In this document: positions 37,701 through 48,318 of the stretch, piece by piece
How the letters are laid out: every line of letters begins with the position of its first letter
How positions within the stretch are numbered: the first letter of the stretch is position 1
Source of the DNA: Methanohalophilus portucalensis
Lineage (GTDB): Archaea > Halobacteriota > Methanosarcinia > Methanosarcinales > Methanosarcinaceae
NCBI RefSeq assembly: GCF_002761295.1
Contig: NZ_CP017881.1
Coordinates: 1,673,750-1,737,749 of the forward strand
Direction: 5' to 3'
DNA: 64,000 nucleotides
Notes under the pieces: model-generated
The model's database searches: none
What the model saw: only the letters and a program-made list of their open reading frames with translations
What the model was told of the DNA's origin: nothing
Program-made: the position numbers and the translations under genes

Positions 37701-38006
37701 AATTGCAGAGCCATTTCCACTCGCATTTATTAGTGGTAATGTATTTTCTGTATCCCCAATTAATGTTAAAGTCTTATTGACAACCACATTTTCAAAATAA
37801 GTTCCATTTTTCACTTCAATTGTGTCATTATCAATTGCATTATTTATCGCAACCTGAATAGAGTTATAATCGGCAGCTCCATCATCATCTACAACATGAG
37901 TTGTTGCAGATCCGATTCCTGAAAATATGAACAAGAGAATTGAAATGATGATTATGCTTTTTACTGAATAAGATAATAAGTTTTTATTTTCATATATTGG
38001 TTTTAT
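31737..38006 (-). CDS. Giant surface protein: beta-helix, FN3, OpuAC and two S-layer domains
   Basis: About 2,090 residues. Signal peptide; NosD/PbH1 beta-helix (numbering from the TTG at 38087: about 65-500); FN3 domain (626-716); a glycine-betaine ABC-type binding domain, OpuAC (725-985), with TISARLPKEQENYWNVY and TLWTPHWTFERYDLKILEDP; FN3 domains (993-1081, 1085-1182, 1299-1394); two S-layer (DUF1608-type) repeats (1399-1672, 1676-1949); an Ig-like domain (1951-2031) and a C-terminal KGWNLVSIPI domain. There is no C-terminal anchor. The start is uncertain: TTG 38087 gives 27 residues before a GGGGGT; the codon six bases after that sequence is ATA (38006). Confidence 0.85.
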   Translation of the reverse strand: MKPIYENKNLLSYSVKSIIIISILLFIFSGIGSATTHVVDDDGAADYNSIQVAINNAIDNDTIEVKNGTYFENVVVNKTLTLIGDTENTLPLINASGNGSAITITADNCSIQNFNVTGSGDDWNGGDADSGIKIKSENNNIVNNSVYSNNYAIYTFEVGNNSIKNNTISDNENGVYLFYSDDNLIENNYLHNSNRDVYTVNSHNNTISSNTLDSSIYIFKSKGNRLFDNLIGINDSRIINTNPEGIYLAESSDSVIINNTIIRKNKGVYFSDSDSNVIQNNTVSGNYNGIYLSDSDSSNIQNNTVSYNSYRGIYLSDSDSSNIQNNTVSHNSQSGIYLRYSYYNHITNNSVSSNFYGTYFYNSDFSNIQNNIISENSNYGIDLEKSNNNILKANNISHNNAGLHSIECSENIILYNNIYKNLNHNAYETTGSNLWISNWYGDYSGADTNDDGIGDTTYYIPPNGESKDDFPLINLVRLTDSIKGAKFSLHSGEEISLYEGYSLVPQQVSVDGNKVWMEIKKNGQYVDDFIVDLNSNFAFTLSIDGNNKLIILGRVSDISQDNEGSITFYDSFYQYSEDGAELLIANNTDLEKAQKSIAPSISITSVSDIDTNSTSVKFDVNQSDASTRIAYSTSSHLSSVYWSSWNNSTSTNRRITISGLNENTTYYYSAYAYNGTDDNSFSNTSIDSFKTADQSNDIESTVTIVYLMKESHIASTNVMKKVLERAGYEVDIIAVDVGPMYQGLADGHFDFTISARLPKEQENYWNVYNDQIISVAVNLENSQNGLAVPTYINGINSIEDLNANRELFNGKITGIEPDASIMQDTQNSIETYNLNYSLEASSSAGMSSALDAAYRSEEPIVVTLWTPHWTFERYDLKILEDPKKTYGEADHIETLSRQGLKRDKPKLYSIISNFNWSHEEIQDVMGDIESGMSPGDAASKWVGYNSDIVDKWLSYNESIEDMNHTSPSISSISISNVDTNSASISFAVNQSDAKAKLVYNTYSNLSSSSEIWDNSTSTSRNIEITGLNENTTYYYTIYAHNSTNISAFTNSSISSFETLASKAPSITDINVGNVDTNYASISFDVNQSDSATRIAYSTSPDFSVATWSAWENSTSISRSIDISGLSENTTYYYTIYAHNSTNTSVFTSSAINNFKTVSLTDPNKEVIYKGTIDSGDGYQVNNFVIDIADVFPSNDYASFYVYERDSEILGKGLDVNDNFTFEIENEEVEVKLIDTIDALIPRAELIIAINNSNIVRTQGIVDGGHENAEFEVAPSIADVNVNEIGETGANINYNVDQPNSNTKVVFSTSPTLENPNVIWDNSSTTSRSVSLVGLNFDTNYYYSVYAYNRTFPDLVANTSIGTLVTKASSYNFGNYVWDENADQSTTYTWDGRSFSGFYYDLETGDTSESMTTTIDVGGHEIEEDNLLYRTESITKEFEFNGWDEYQIIGFMAEKYFAGFENTDTSIIDYDLSLISEGILTKVLIDTDDDESVYSESSLILEEGYSINIEKINVSGDRVWINLSKNGVEVDNSSLSSEDTFVYKKDFGSVVDIPIITIHVDDIFSGTETNAVFIDGIFQISEDYVKIDEGDKYGEMEIDDVTSSKIEMSNEDDIDLGEGDIIDIMGKLKFIVADDDVLRFAPFVDISEPGAYEQRGTIAENQGSTWTPLNFEGFYYDIDEGLLSESLYVGYDGRSIDEGNLTYEATPISVAFEYANWGDYEVIGFMSEKYFAGYEDSEFGGETYDLNLMSNGHFSEVLIDDGDEKSVYTGSSLILEEGYSLEIQEVDVNGERAMIELTHNGNEVDSTIISSNDEYVYEKDIGDTDDLPLIVIHFAEIYSGTENHAVFIDGIFQISEDYMNIQDGDNFGVMTVESIAESVILENEDDVDLDEGEIIDIMGKIKFKVADDNDNIRYYPFVEVETKPDESLDIDVEPSTIVEGEEIVFMVTSRGAAIKNASILIDNEEIGTTSEKGDFEYRADDVGKFTVTAEKANYESAEGNFEVLSSNTTPVKYTMSLQKGWNLVSIPIIPANSSTESIFANNDEVLFPVYTWDNWNKQYYEVENLGVGNGYWILALNDTEVDVEGTTYNP
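34581..34913. repeat. Perfect 39-bp direct repeat across adjacent FN3 domains
   Basis: The same 39 bases occur at 34581-34619 and 34875-34913, 294 bases (98 codons) apart, within two consecutive FN3 modules of the giant protein. Recombination between them would remove or add exactly one module in frame. Confidence 0.85.
37016..37200. repeat. Tandem PbH1 coding repeats, 69/66-bp period
   Basis: A block of about 53 bases recurs almost unchanged starting at 37022, 37091 and 37157. Each encodes one 22-23 residue beta-helix turn (core SDSSNIQNNTVS). The near identity at the DNA level, compared with diverged neighbouring turns, points to recent duplication. Confidence 0.85.
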
Positions 38007-38316
38007 GTTGATACCCCCATTTAAAGAGATACTTAATGAATTGTTTGAATTGGTAATATTTAGACTATGGATTAAGCAATTGTACAAAGTATATTTTGAG
38101 CGTAATATTTGAATCCATAAATAACTTTGGATTTTATTTTTATATGAATTGGATTATTATTCATATGAATCTGCTATCGAATTCAATACATCTTCATAAT
38201 AAGTGGTTATTATCCATTATTTAGATTTCACTTCTTTTAGATATGAAATCAAAAAGTTCAGAAAATCAACTCGAATCACTACAAAAATCCCTATCAGAAA
38301 CCAACAAAGAGTACAG

Positions 38317-38390
38317 TGGGCCCGCTGGAATTCGAATCCAGGATCTCCGCCGTGTGAAGGCGACGTCATAACCGGCTAGACTACGGGCCC
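38317..38390 (-). tRNA. tRNA-Val (anticodon CAC)
   Basis: 74 bases fold into a complete cloverleaf: acceptor GGGCCCG with CGGGCCC, anticodon stem UCGCC with GGCGG around the loop UUCACAC (anticodon CAC, U33 present), and a T arm CUGGA-UUCGAAU-UCCAG. The discriminator is A; CCA is not encoded. No intron. It reads GUG codons. Confidence 0.95.
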
Positions 38391-38420
38391 ATGAAAGATA
38401 TTCACCTAAGTGAACCACAA

Positions 38421-38430
38421 TAAAATATAA
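38421..38430 (-). promoter_or_regulatory. TATA box for tRNA-Val
   Basis: On the minus strand TTATATTTTA ends 31 bases before the first tRNA base, placing initiation a few bases upstream of the mature 5' end, as is common for archaeal tRNA genes. Confidence 0.6.
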
Positions 38431-38510
38431 GGTTTTCGACAAATTAGAAAATGGGAGAAGACAATTTATAGAAATGTAAAAAAGAAAATGTGTGGTGAGA
38501 GACACCACTT

Positions 38511-39746
38511 TTATTCAACATACATCAATTTACCTTCTTCTCCGGGGTCTACCTGATACCTGGCATCACGTTTCCATTCGTAATTTCCATCGTTTTCACT
38601 GATTGCCCAGATATCGTAATCCCAGTGTACCCTGTCACCATTTTCATCCAGCTTTGTCCAGCCGGTGACACCAAAGTAAGTATCGGAAAGGGTATTCATT
38701 GCCAGTTTTGTGCTTTCATCATTCTCAGGCACTGCATCGAGATCCACGAATGTAGCCAGCCAGAGAGCATCATATGCAGCCAGTCCATATGTTTCAGGAG
38801 CCCGGCCAAGTTCTTCCTCAATTCTGGATTCGATCACCTGATAGCGGTCGTTTTCTTCCTCATAACCATAGATTGGTGCCCTTAGGTTGGTTGTTACAGC
38901 AAAACCGGCAACTTTCTCTTCAAGCAACTTTTCGTTAAGGGCTACACCATCACTGCCATACCACTTGACATTTGATAAAGCAGGATATTCTCCGGCAAGT
39001 GAGAAGATTTCCGTTACCTCTTCATAAGAACACAGTAGAACTGCCACTGAATCTTCATCGGAATCTGATGTTGCCGAAATTACCTTTTCATTCAAGGCTT
39101 CAACTTCTGCGGAAAAATCTTCAGTTGCAGAGTCGTAGATGATTCCTTCCATTACTGTTCCATCAAAGTGCTTTGCAGTTTCTTCACTCAGACCATTACC
39201 CCATGTATCGTTCCTGTAAATTGGAATTACAGTATCGACTTTTTCTTCTTTCATCATTGTAGCGAGAACCATTCCCTGATTACTGTCATCAGGCACAAGC
39301 CTGAAGAGGTTATCATCAGCTACAGCCAGGGAAGGAGCTGTGGAGGCAGTACTCAAGAGAACTATACCATTGTTTTCAGCATACTCCAAAACTGCTTCTG
39401 CATTATTACTTGACTGTGGACCGATAACGATCTTTATACCCATCTCATCAAGTGCTTTGAGTTGTTCCAGCGCTTTAGCCGGATTGTCTTCAGTATCTCT
39501 GATTATCACTTCGACTTGCTTATCTGAACCAAGTCCTGAGAAATAATTATTAATGTCCTTATTTGATATCTCAAGAGCGGTCTGGCTTGCTACTCCGATA
39601 GAACCAATATTACCTGTTACTGGTAAAAGTGCACCTATGGTGATATCTGCCGATTCAGTGGTAGATTCTTCTGTCGATTCGGTACAACCCATTCCCAGGG
39701 TTGACAAAATTAAAATAGCTATTAAAAAACCTGTAATTTTTTTCAT
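38511..39746 (-). CDS. ABC transporter substrate-binding lipoprotein, branched-chain amino acid type
   Basis: 411 residues. The N-terminal signal ends in a lipobox, LGMGC-TES. The mature part is a two-lobed periplasmic-binding-protein-like domain of the LivK/amide-receptor family: ITIGALLPVTGNIGSIGVA, VIIRDTEDNPAKALEQLKAL, IVIGPQSSNNAEAV, LVPDDSNQGMVLA. The permease and ATPase genes are not in the window, so it may work with a distant transporter or as a sensor. Ligand likely an amino acid or amide; not determinable. Confidence 0.9.
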   Translation of the reverse strand: MKKITGFLIAILILSTLGMGCTESTEESTTESADITIGALLPVTGNIGSIGVASQTALEISNKDINNYFSGLGSDKQVEVIIRDTEDNPAKALEQLKALDEMGIKIVIGPQSSNNAEAVLEYAENNGIVLLSTASTAPSLAVADDNLFRLVPDDSNQGMVLATMMKEEKVDTVIPIYRNDTWGNGLSEETAKHFDGTVMEGIIYDSATEDFSAEVEALNEKVISATSDSDEDSVAVLLCSYEEVTEIFSLAGEYPALSNVKWYGSDGVALNEKLLEEKVAGFAVTTNLRAPIYGYEEENDRYQVIESRIEEELGRAPETYGLAAYDALWLATFVDLDAVPENDESTKLAMNTLSDTYFGVTGWTKLDENGDRVHWDYDIWAISENDGNYEWKRDARYQVDPGEEGKLMYVE

Positions 39747-39945
39747 TAAAAATCGCCAGATAGCATATGCATAAAACTTGTTTATATATTTATTTAGTTA
39801 TTCAATGTACAAATATATTAAAATACAGAAATATTACTTGCGACAATCAAATATACAATCAGGAAAAATGATAATAGTCAGATTTGCGCTTTCTGAAAAA
39901 ATAATCATATAACAGGCATCATTATTACTAAGGGAGAAATGGATT

Positions 39946-40359
39946 ATGTTCGATAAAATATTACCACAACAAAAAAGCATGTCCACAAAATTAGGCGGAT
40001 TACTTGTACTTGTAGGAGAAACAATGTTTCTATTCTCCTTGATGAACTTCCTGATGATCACCAGATTGCAATATTACAGCGAAGGGGATTCTTTCATACG
40101 CACTCTCTTTCCTCACTATTTGTTCTTTGTAATAGCCCTGTTCCTCGTGGCTTTCACAGGTATGTGGTTTGCCTATGTGTATATAATTCCCAGTAAACAA
40201 AAATTCTCCCAGGAGCAGGCAGTAAAGGATGCACGCAGTCCGATGTACAACCGTCTGATAGAAGTACATGAAGACCTCAAAGGTATTGACAATAAATTGC
40301 AGGACCTATCGGACAGACTTGATGAACTTGAAAAAAACCAGCGCCCGGGAAAAGAATAA
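39946..40359 (+). CDS. Two-helix membrane protein with C-terminal coiled coil
   Basis: 137 residues. Two membrane helices (about 17-40 and 57-80) are joined by an extracellular or lumenal loop, followed by a cytoplasmic tail with heptad spacing (LIEVHEDLKGIDNKLQDLSDRLDELE). A GGGAG precedes the ATG. Its stop is directly followed by the ATG of the phosphoesterase gene, so it belongs to the operon with that protein and Lhr. No family recognised; the coiled coil suggests a docking or scaffold role. Confidence 0.75.
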   Translation: MFDKILPQQKSMSTKLGGLLVLVGETMFLFSLMNFLMITRLQYYSEGDSFIRTLFPHYLFFVIALFLVAFTGMWFAYVYIIPSKQKFSQEQAVKDARSPMYNRLIEVHEDLKGIDNKLQDLSDRLDELEKNQRPGKE

Positions 40360-44021
<3,662 letters not shown>

Positions 44022-44082
44022 TGAAGTCTGCATTTTGTTTCCTTCCAAAAACTAAAATACATTACAAACTGTTATTCTTATC

Positions 44083-45507
44083 ATGAGCTCAACTATTGAA
44101 GATTTAGTCCAGTCATTAAATCCCAAACAGCAAGGTTATGTAAATCTCGAATTGCCCGACCCGACCAACGGTGAATACCTGCTTACGGTTTTCAGGCTAG
44201 TTCCCGGTGGGGAGATGAATATGCTACAGGCAGCAGCTGAAATCGCAGCGGAATCATCAACGGGTACGAATTTCAGGGTAAATACCGAGACGAAGTTCTC
44301 AAAGGTCATGAATGCCCTGGTCTACCAGATGGACCTGGAAAGGGAACTTGTGTGGATAGCCTATCCCTGGAGACTTTTTGACCGGGGAGGCAATGTACAG
44401 AACATCCTGACCTACATCGTGGGAAACGTCCTTGGAATGAAAGAGATATCTGCCCTTAAACTGCTGGATGTCTGGTTTCCTCCCTCAATGCTTGAACAAT
44501 ATGACGGGCCCGGTTTCACAGTCGATGATATGCGCAGTTACCTTGGAGTTTACGACAGGCCAATTCTTGGTACCATCGTGAAACCCAAAATGGGATTGAC
44601 CTCTGCCGAATATGCCGAAGTCTGTTATGACTTCTGGGCAGGCGGCGGGGATTTTGTCAAGAATGACGAACCACAGGCAAATCAGGACTTCTGTCCCTAC
44701 GACAAGATGGTAAAGCATGTAAAAGAAGCCATGGACAAGGCAGTAAAGGAAACGGGGAAGAAAAAAGTCCATTCATTCAACGTCTCGGCACCGGACTTTG
44801 ACACCATGATTGAGCGCTGCGAAATGATCAGGAATGCAGGATTTGAGCCCGGAAGTTATGCTTTCCTCATCGACGGTATTACCGCCGGGTGGATGGCTAT
44901 CCAGACAATCAGAAGGCGTTATCCAGATGTTTTCCTGCATTTCCACAGAGCCGCTCACGGTGCCTTCACACGTCCGGAAAATCCCATAGGTTTTTCCGTG
45001 CTGGTACTGTCTAAATTCGCACGTCTGGCAGGCGCCTCCGGCATCCATACGGGTACCGCAGGAGTTGGAAAAATGAAAGGAACTCCTGAGGAAGATGTAG
45101 TTGCAGCCCACGGTATTCAGTACCTGAGTTCACATGGTCATTTCTTCGACCAGAGCTGGGCCAAGATCATGGAAACGGATAAGGATGCCATAGAACTTGT
45201 GAATGAAGACATAGCCCATCATGTCATACTGGAAAAAGACAGCTGGAGAGGCATGAAAAAATGTTGTCCCATTGTTTCCGGTGGACTGAACCCCGTCAGG
45301 CTGAAGCCCTTCATTGATGTAATGGGTAATGTTGATTTCATCACGACCATGGGATCAGGAGTACATGCCCATCCTGAAGGAACCCGTTCAGGAGCCAAAG
45401 CACTGGTACAGGCATGTGATGCCTATCTGCAGGAAATTGATGTCAGGGATTATGCCAAAAATCACAGGGAACTTGCCCAGGCTATTGAATTCTTCCCGGA
45501 AAAATGA
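44083..45507 (+). CDS. rbcL: Ribulose-1,5-bisphosphate carboxylase/oxygenase, type III
   Basis: 474 residues. Active-site motifs: GTIVKPKMGLT, the carbamylated-Lys region GGDFVKNDEPQANQ, HFHRAAHGAFTR, and the phosphate-binding residues in SGGLNPVRLKP and TTMGSGVHAHPEG. The KNDEPQ form and the archaeal context identify it as type III, which in archaea acts in nucleotide (AMP) salvage rather than a Calvin cycle. Single gene; a strong hairpin lies just after it. AMP phosphorylase and R15P isomerase genes are not in the window. Confidence 0.95.
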   Translation: MSSTIEDLVQSLNPKQQGYVNLELPDPTNGEYLLTVFRLVPGGEMNMLQAAAEIAAESSTGTNFRVNTETKFSKVMNALVYQMDLERELVWIAYPWRLFDRGGNVQNILTYIVGNVLGMKEISALKLLDVWFPPSMLEQYDGPGFTVDDMRSYLGVYDRPILGTIVKPKMGLTSAEYAEVCYDFWAGGGDFVKNDEPQANQDFCPYDKMVKHVKEAMDKAVKETGKKKVHSFNVSAPDFDTMIERCEMIRNAGFEPGSYAFLIDGITAGWMAIQTIRRRYPDVFLHFHRAAHGAFTRPENPIGFSVLVLSKFARLAGASGIHTGTAGVGKMKGTPEEDVVAAHGIQYLSSHGHFFDQSWAKIMETDKDAIELVNEDIAHHVILEKDSWRGMKKCCPIVSGGLNPVRLKPFIDVMGNVDFITTMGSGVHAHPEGTRSGAKALVQACDAYLQEIDVRDYAKNHRELAQAIEFFPEK

Positions 45508-45540
45508 TATCATATAATTGAAAAGGCCTTCCTGTGCGTG

Positions 45541-45582
45541 CAATTGCTGCGGGCCGATAAATTGCGGCTTCGCAGCAAATTG
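45541..45582. terminator. Long hairpin between convergent genes
   Basis: TTGCTGCG (45544-45551) pairs with CGCAGCAA (45571-45578), and an inner GCCG (45553-45556) with CGGC (45565-45568); outer CAA and TTG extend it with one bulged base. It lies between the ends of rbcL and the GH15-like gene. There is no good U tract, so it may be a transcript-end stabiliser as much as a terminator. Confidence 0.5.
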
Positions 45583-45598
45583 CCAGAAAACAAAAAGA

Positions 45599-46822
45599 TC
45601 AGCCGTACTTATTCATGTAATTTTTGTAGGTCCGGATATATTCAGCATGAGGCCAGATCAGTGGAATCGTGACGTACGCAAGTCCATCATTCCACTTGGG
45701 GTGGGCACGGACGTGTTCTATCATCTTCATCTTGCTGTCCCTGAGAATTTTGGCATTGGTATAATCCTCCAGCCACATCTCAAACCGTTCTATAGTTGAA
45801 ATATGTTCAGGTAACTGGTACTCATGAGCCATATCAACTACCCATCCGAGGTACATTTCTGCCATTTCTTTTTGATCAATATTTATGAAATGGTTTGCAA
45901 GTTCACAGGTAAAATGGCACCATGGACCATAGCCACCATTATTCCGATCCCAGTGCTCAGGGTAACGGTTCAGGCCGCCAATTTCCTTATCCCATAAATT
46001 ATCATGAATTCGTTTTACAGTAGACTTTATTTTAACATCCGAATCCGGGAGAAGACCGAAATAAGCAGGTGCATATTCCACAGCATCCACATCAATAACA
46101 CTGGAGGCAAATGCGTCATAACCTATTGGATTACTGCTCTTATCCTTCACACGGATACATTTTATAAAGGAACGCCTGCGTGGACTGTAGAGACGTGTCA
46201 TGATGGCATTCCTGACCTTTCCTCCTTCTTCCTTCCAATTTGAGACGTCCTTGCCCAGTGCCTCGCCCATCTTCACAGCTTCCAATACACCCGCACAGCA
46301 TGCACAGTTGGCATAAATCTCAAAACCGTGCTCATAAGCCGGATATTCATGAATACTGTTAACCGTATGAATAAGGTCAACTTCTTCATTTTTATTCATC
46401 AGGATAAAACCGACTGCTTTTTCGACAACAGGCCAGTATTCTTCAATGAATTTCTTATCAGCCATCTTATCAAAAAATGAGCCACCTGTAGCCTCGAAAT
46501 ACTTCCCCAGCGCATAAAGGATAAGACCGTTTCCGTCTATCTGCAAATCCTTATAACTTGCATCATTGCCGTCTATATCATAGCGCTGGGAAAACTCACC
46601 CAGAGGCTTTTGCGCATTCAACATAAATTCGAGCCCTTTGCGAGCCTGATCCATAAGGTCAGCATCTATTGCACCAAGGATATCCATCGAATGATCCCTG
46701 GGATAGATGAAAGGATATCTTGTACCGGGAGGACTTGCATAAAATCCACCCTTTTCGTGCTGATTTTCACTGAGAATCTTGACACTGTTTTCATAAAGCC
46801 TGTGGGCTTCCAGATAATTCAA
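45599..46822 (-). CDS. Glycoside hydrolase family 15-like (alpha/alpha-barrel) protein
   Basis: About 407 residues without signal peptide, so cytoplasmic. Stretches TRYPFIYPRDHSMDI, LQIDGNGLILYALGKY, GGLNRYPEHWD and GYGPWCHFTCE match the GH15 glucoamylase catalytic region; the usual N-terminal beta-sandwich is missing. The start is either GTG 46831, which overlaps the upstream stop codon, or TTG 46822, which has GAGGAG at a proper distance; I use the latter. It is the third gene after an MpgP/GpgP-like phosphatase and an unknown protein, which suggests a small glucoside as substrate rather than starch. Confidence 0.8.
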   Translation of the reverse strand: MNYLEAHRLYENSVKILSENQHEKGGFYASPPGTRYPFIYPRDHSMDILGAIDADLMDQARKGLEFMLNAQKPLGEFSQRYDIDGNDASYKDLQIDGNGLILYALGKYFEATGGSFFDKMADKKFIEEYWPVVEKAVGFILMNKNEEVDLIHTVNSIHEYPAYEHGFEIYANCACCAGVLEAVKMGEALGKDVSNWKEEGGKVRNAIMTRLYSPRRRSFIKCIRVKDKSSNPIGYDAFASSVIDVDAVEYAPAYFGLLPDSDVKIKSTVKRIHDNLWDKEIGGLNRYPEHWDRNNGGYGPWCHFTCELANHFINIDQKEMAEMYLGWVVDMAHEYQLPEHISTIERFEMWLEDYTNAKILRDSKMKMIEHVRAHPKWNDGLAYVTIPLIWPHAEYIRTYKNYMNKYG

Positions 46823-46827
46823 TAGGA

Positions 46828-47358
46828 TCACTCCTCTTCAGGATATTCGATTTTAAATACGGAAAACGATTTATCAAGATAGCCGGAAACTTCATCCTTG
46901 GATATACCGGATCTTTCAATAGCCTGCTCATTATATTCTTTTGTTTTACTTACAGGTGATTTGCTACCCAGATTAAGGAGTTTGGCACCTGCCAGCTCGG
47001 CACGTCTTTTACTATAGCTATGATGCAATATACCCACGGCACTGGAAAGTGCAGGATAGTTCCAGCCTTCTTCAGATTGGTGTTTCTGATCCTTGACAAA
47101 ATCGATTAGTTGCTGGTATTCTTCTGGCCTTTCCCCGTATATTTCTATAAACTCTACAAGGTCATTGCCAAATGGGCATACAGGCAAATAGTTTATGTTG
47201 TCGTCCCTTGCACCCTCAAATCCTGGACCTTCAATCTCAGCAAGCCTATAACCAATGGATTCGATCCAGTGGTAAGTCTTCTCCGGCCCTACCATATCCA
47301 CCATTTCTATAATGCCCACAAGAAAAGCCTTGGGAAGCATATTTTCAAGTCGTATCAC
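46828..47358 (-). CDS. Unknown protein in the GH15/GpgP-like operon
   Basis: 176 residues from GTG 47358, chosen because AAGGGGGA lies 6 bases before it; a TTG at 47385 has no such site. Mixed alpha/beta with motifs NYLPVCPFGNDLVEFIEIYG and LSSAVGILHHSYSKRRAELAG. No signal peptide or membrane helix and no family I recognise. It lies between, and overlaps or nearly overlaps, both neighbours, so all three are one translation unit. A role in handling or sensing the same sugar compound is inference. Confidence 0.7.
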   Translation of the reverse strand: MIRLENMLPKAFLVGIIEMVDMVGPEKTYHWIESIGYRLAEIEGPGFEGARDDNINYLPVCPFGNDLVEFIEIYGERPEEYQQLIDFVKDQKHQSEEGWNYPALSSAVGILHHSYSKRRAELAGAKLLNLGSKSPVSKTKEYNEQAIERSGISKDEVSGYLDKSFSVFKIEYPEEE

Positions 47359-47381
47359 AGTAATTCCCCCTTGTTCTAAGA

Positions 47382-48206
47382 TCAAACTGTATCTCTGTTC
47401 TCATTAGATCCGATTAATTTAAGAATTGCACGGTTCCACCCCTCAGGCCCGATACCTTCAACCCTGATTATATCATCATCCTCAATGGAAGGATCATGTT
47501 TACCATCTGGTTTCTGGACAAGGAAAGCCACATCCACCGTCTGTAACATGGGCAGGTCGTTCTGACTATCTCCGAGTCCCACACTGACCACTGAGGGATG
47601 AATTTTCCTGTATAATTCAGTCAATATCGAAACTGCCATTCCTTTATCATTATCCCCCATCAAATGCCAGTATCTTCCGCCTCTGGTGAAATTTAACCCC
47701 TGTGCAAGAATATGCTCTTTGAGCAGTTCTGTTCCTGAATCATCTTCCATTTTAAAGGCTTCATCATATTCCCTTTTTTTGGCAAGTGTTGCAGATTCAA
47801 TGCCAAGACCCGTATCCTCACTTACCTCTTCAGCGTTCAGGTCACCAAAACCAGTAATCGGAAGAGAGGTACGATCTCGAATAATTGAAAGTACTCTGCG
47901 AAGCTCTTCATAGCGAGTTCCAAGTTCAATTATTTCATAATCCTCATTTTCGCTTGTATACTCAAAGTCTACATTGAAATAGCCACGGGGGATAAAGATC
48001 GCCCCTCCGTTTTCAGAAATAAAAGGATGACGAATATTTAGTTCCTTAACATAAACCTCTATTTCAGCGCGGGTCTTACTGGTACAGAAAATCAGGGGAA
48101 TATCCTTTTGATCAAGCAATTTTATTGCATCAAGGGCAGCTTCATATGAATAGGTATCATGATCAATCAACGTACCATCAAGATCAGTAAAAATAATATA
48201 TTTCAT
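47382..48206 (-). CDS. Mannosyl-/glucosyl-3-phosphoglycerate phosphatase (HAD, MpgP family)
   Basis: 274 residues from ATG 48206, which follows GGGAGTG; the longer ATG at 48260 adds 18 unrelated residues. HAD motifs: FTDLDGTLID (nucleophile Asp), FCTSKTR, a Lys in the cap region, and GLGDSQNDLPML. GGRYWHLMG is typical for the MpgP subgroup. Methanosarcinales such as Methanococcoides have a homologue that dephosphorylates glucosyl-3-phosphoglycerate, the last step to the osmolyte glucosylglycerate. The synthase gene is not in the window. Confidence 0.88.
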   Translation of the reverse strand: MKYIIFTDLDGTLIDHDTYSYEAALDAIKLLDQKDIPLIFCTSKTRAEIEVYVKELNIRHPFISENGGAIFIPRGYFNVDFEYTSENEDYEIIELGTRYEELRRVLSIIRDRTSLPITGFGDLNAEEVSEDTGLGIESATLAKKREYDEAFKMEDDSGTELLKEHILAQGLNFTRGGRYWHLMGDNDKGMAVSILTELYRKIHPSVVSVGLGDSQNDLPMLQTVDVAFLVQKPDGKHDPSIEDDDIIRVEGIGPEGWNRAILKLIGSNENRDTV

Positions 48207-48318
48207 TTTTAAACACTCCCACACAGGTATCACATTATAGTACCAAAGCTCTGCAAACATATCTGATTACGATTATTATCTCTGTAGATTTCATTTGTTA
48301 GAAGAAGTATATAAATAA

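Noticed and set aside
38266-38508. Open frame of 80 codons on the minus strand
   Set aside because: It runs through the tRNA-Val gene and its promoter and has no protein-like character.
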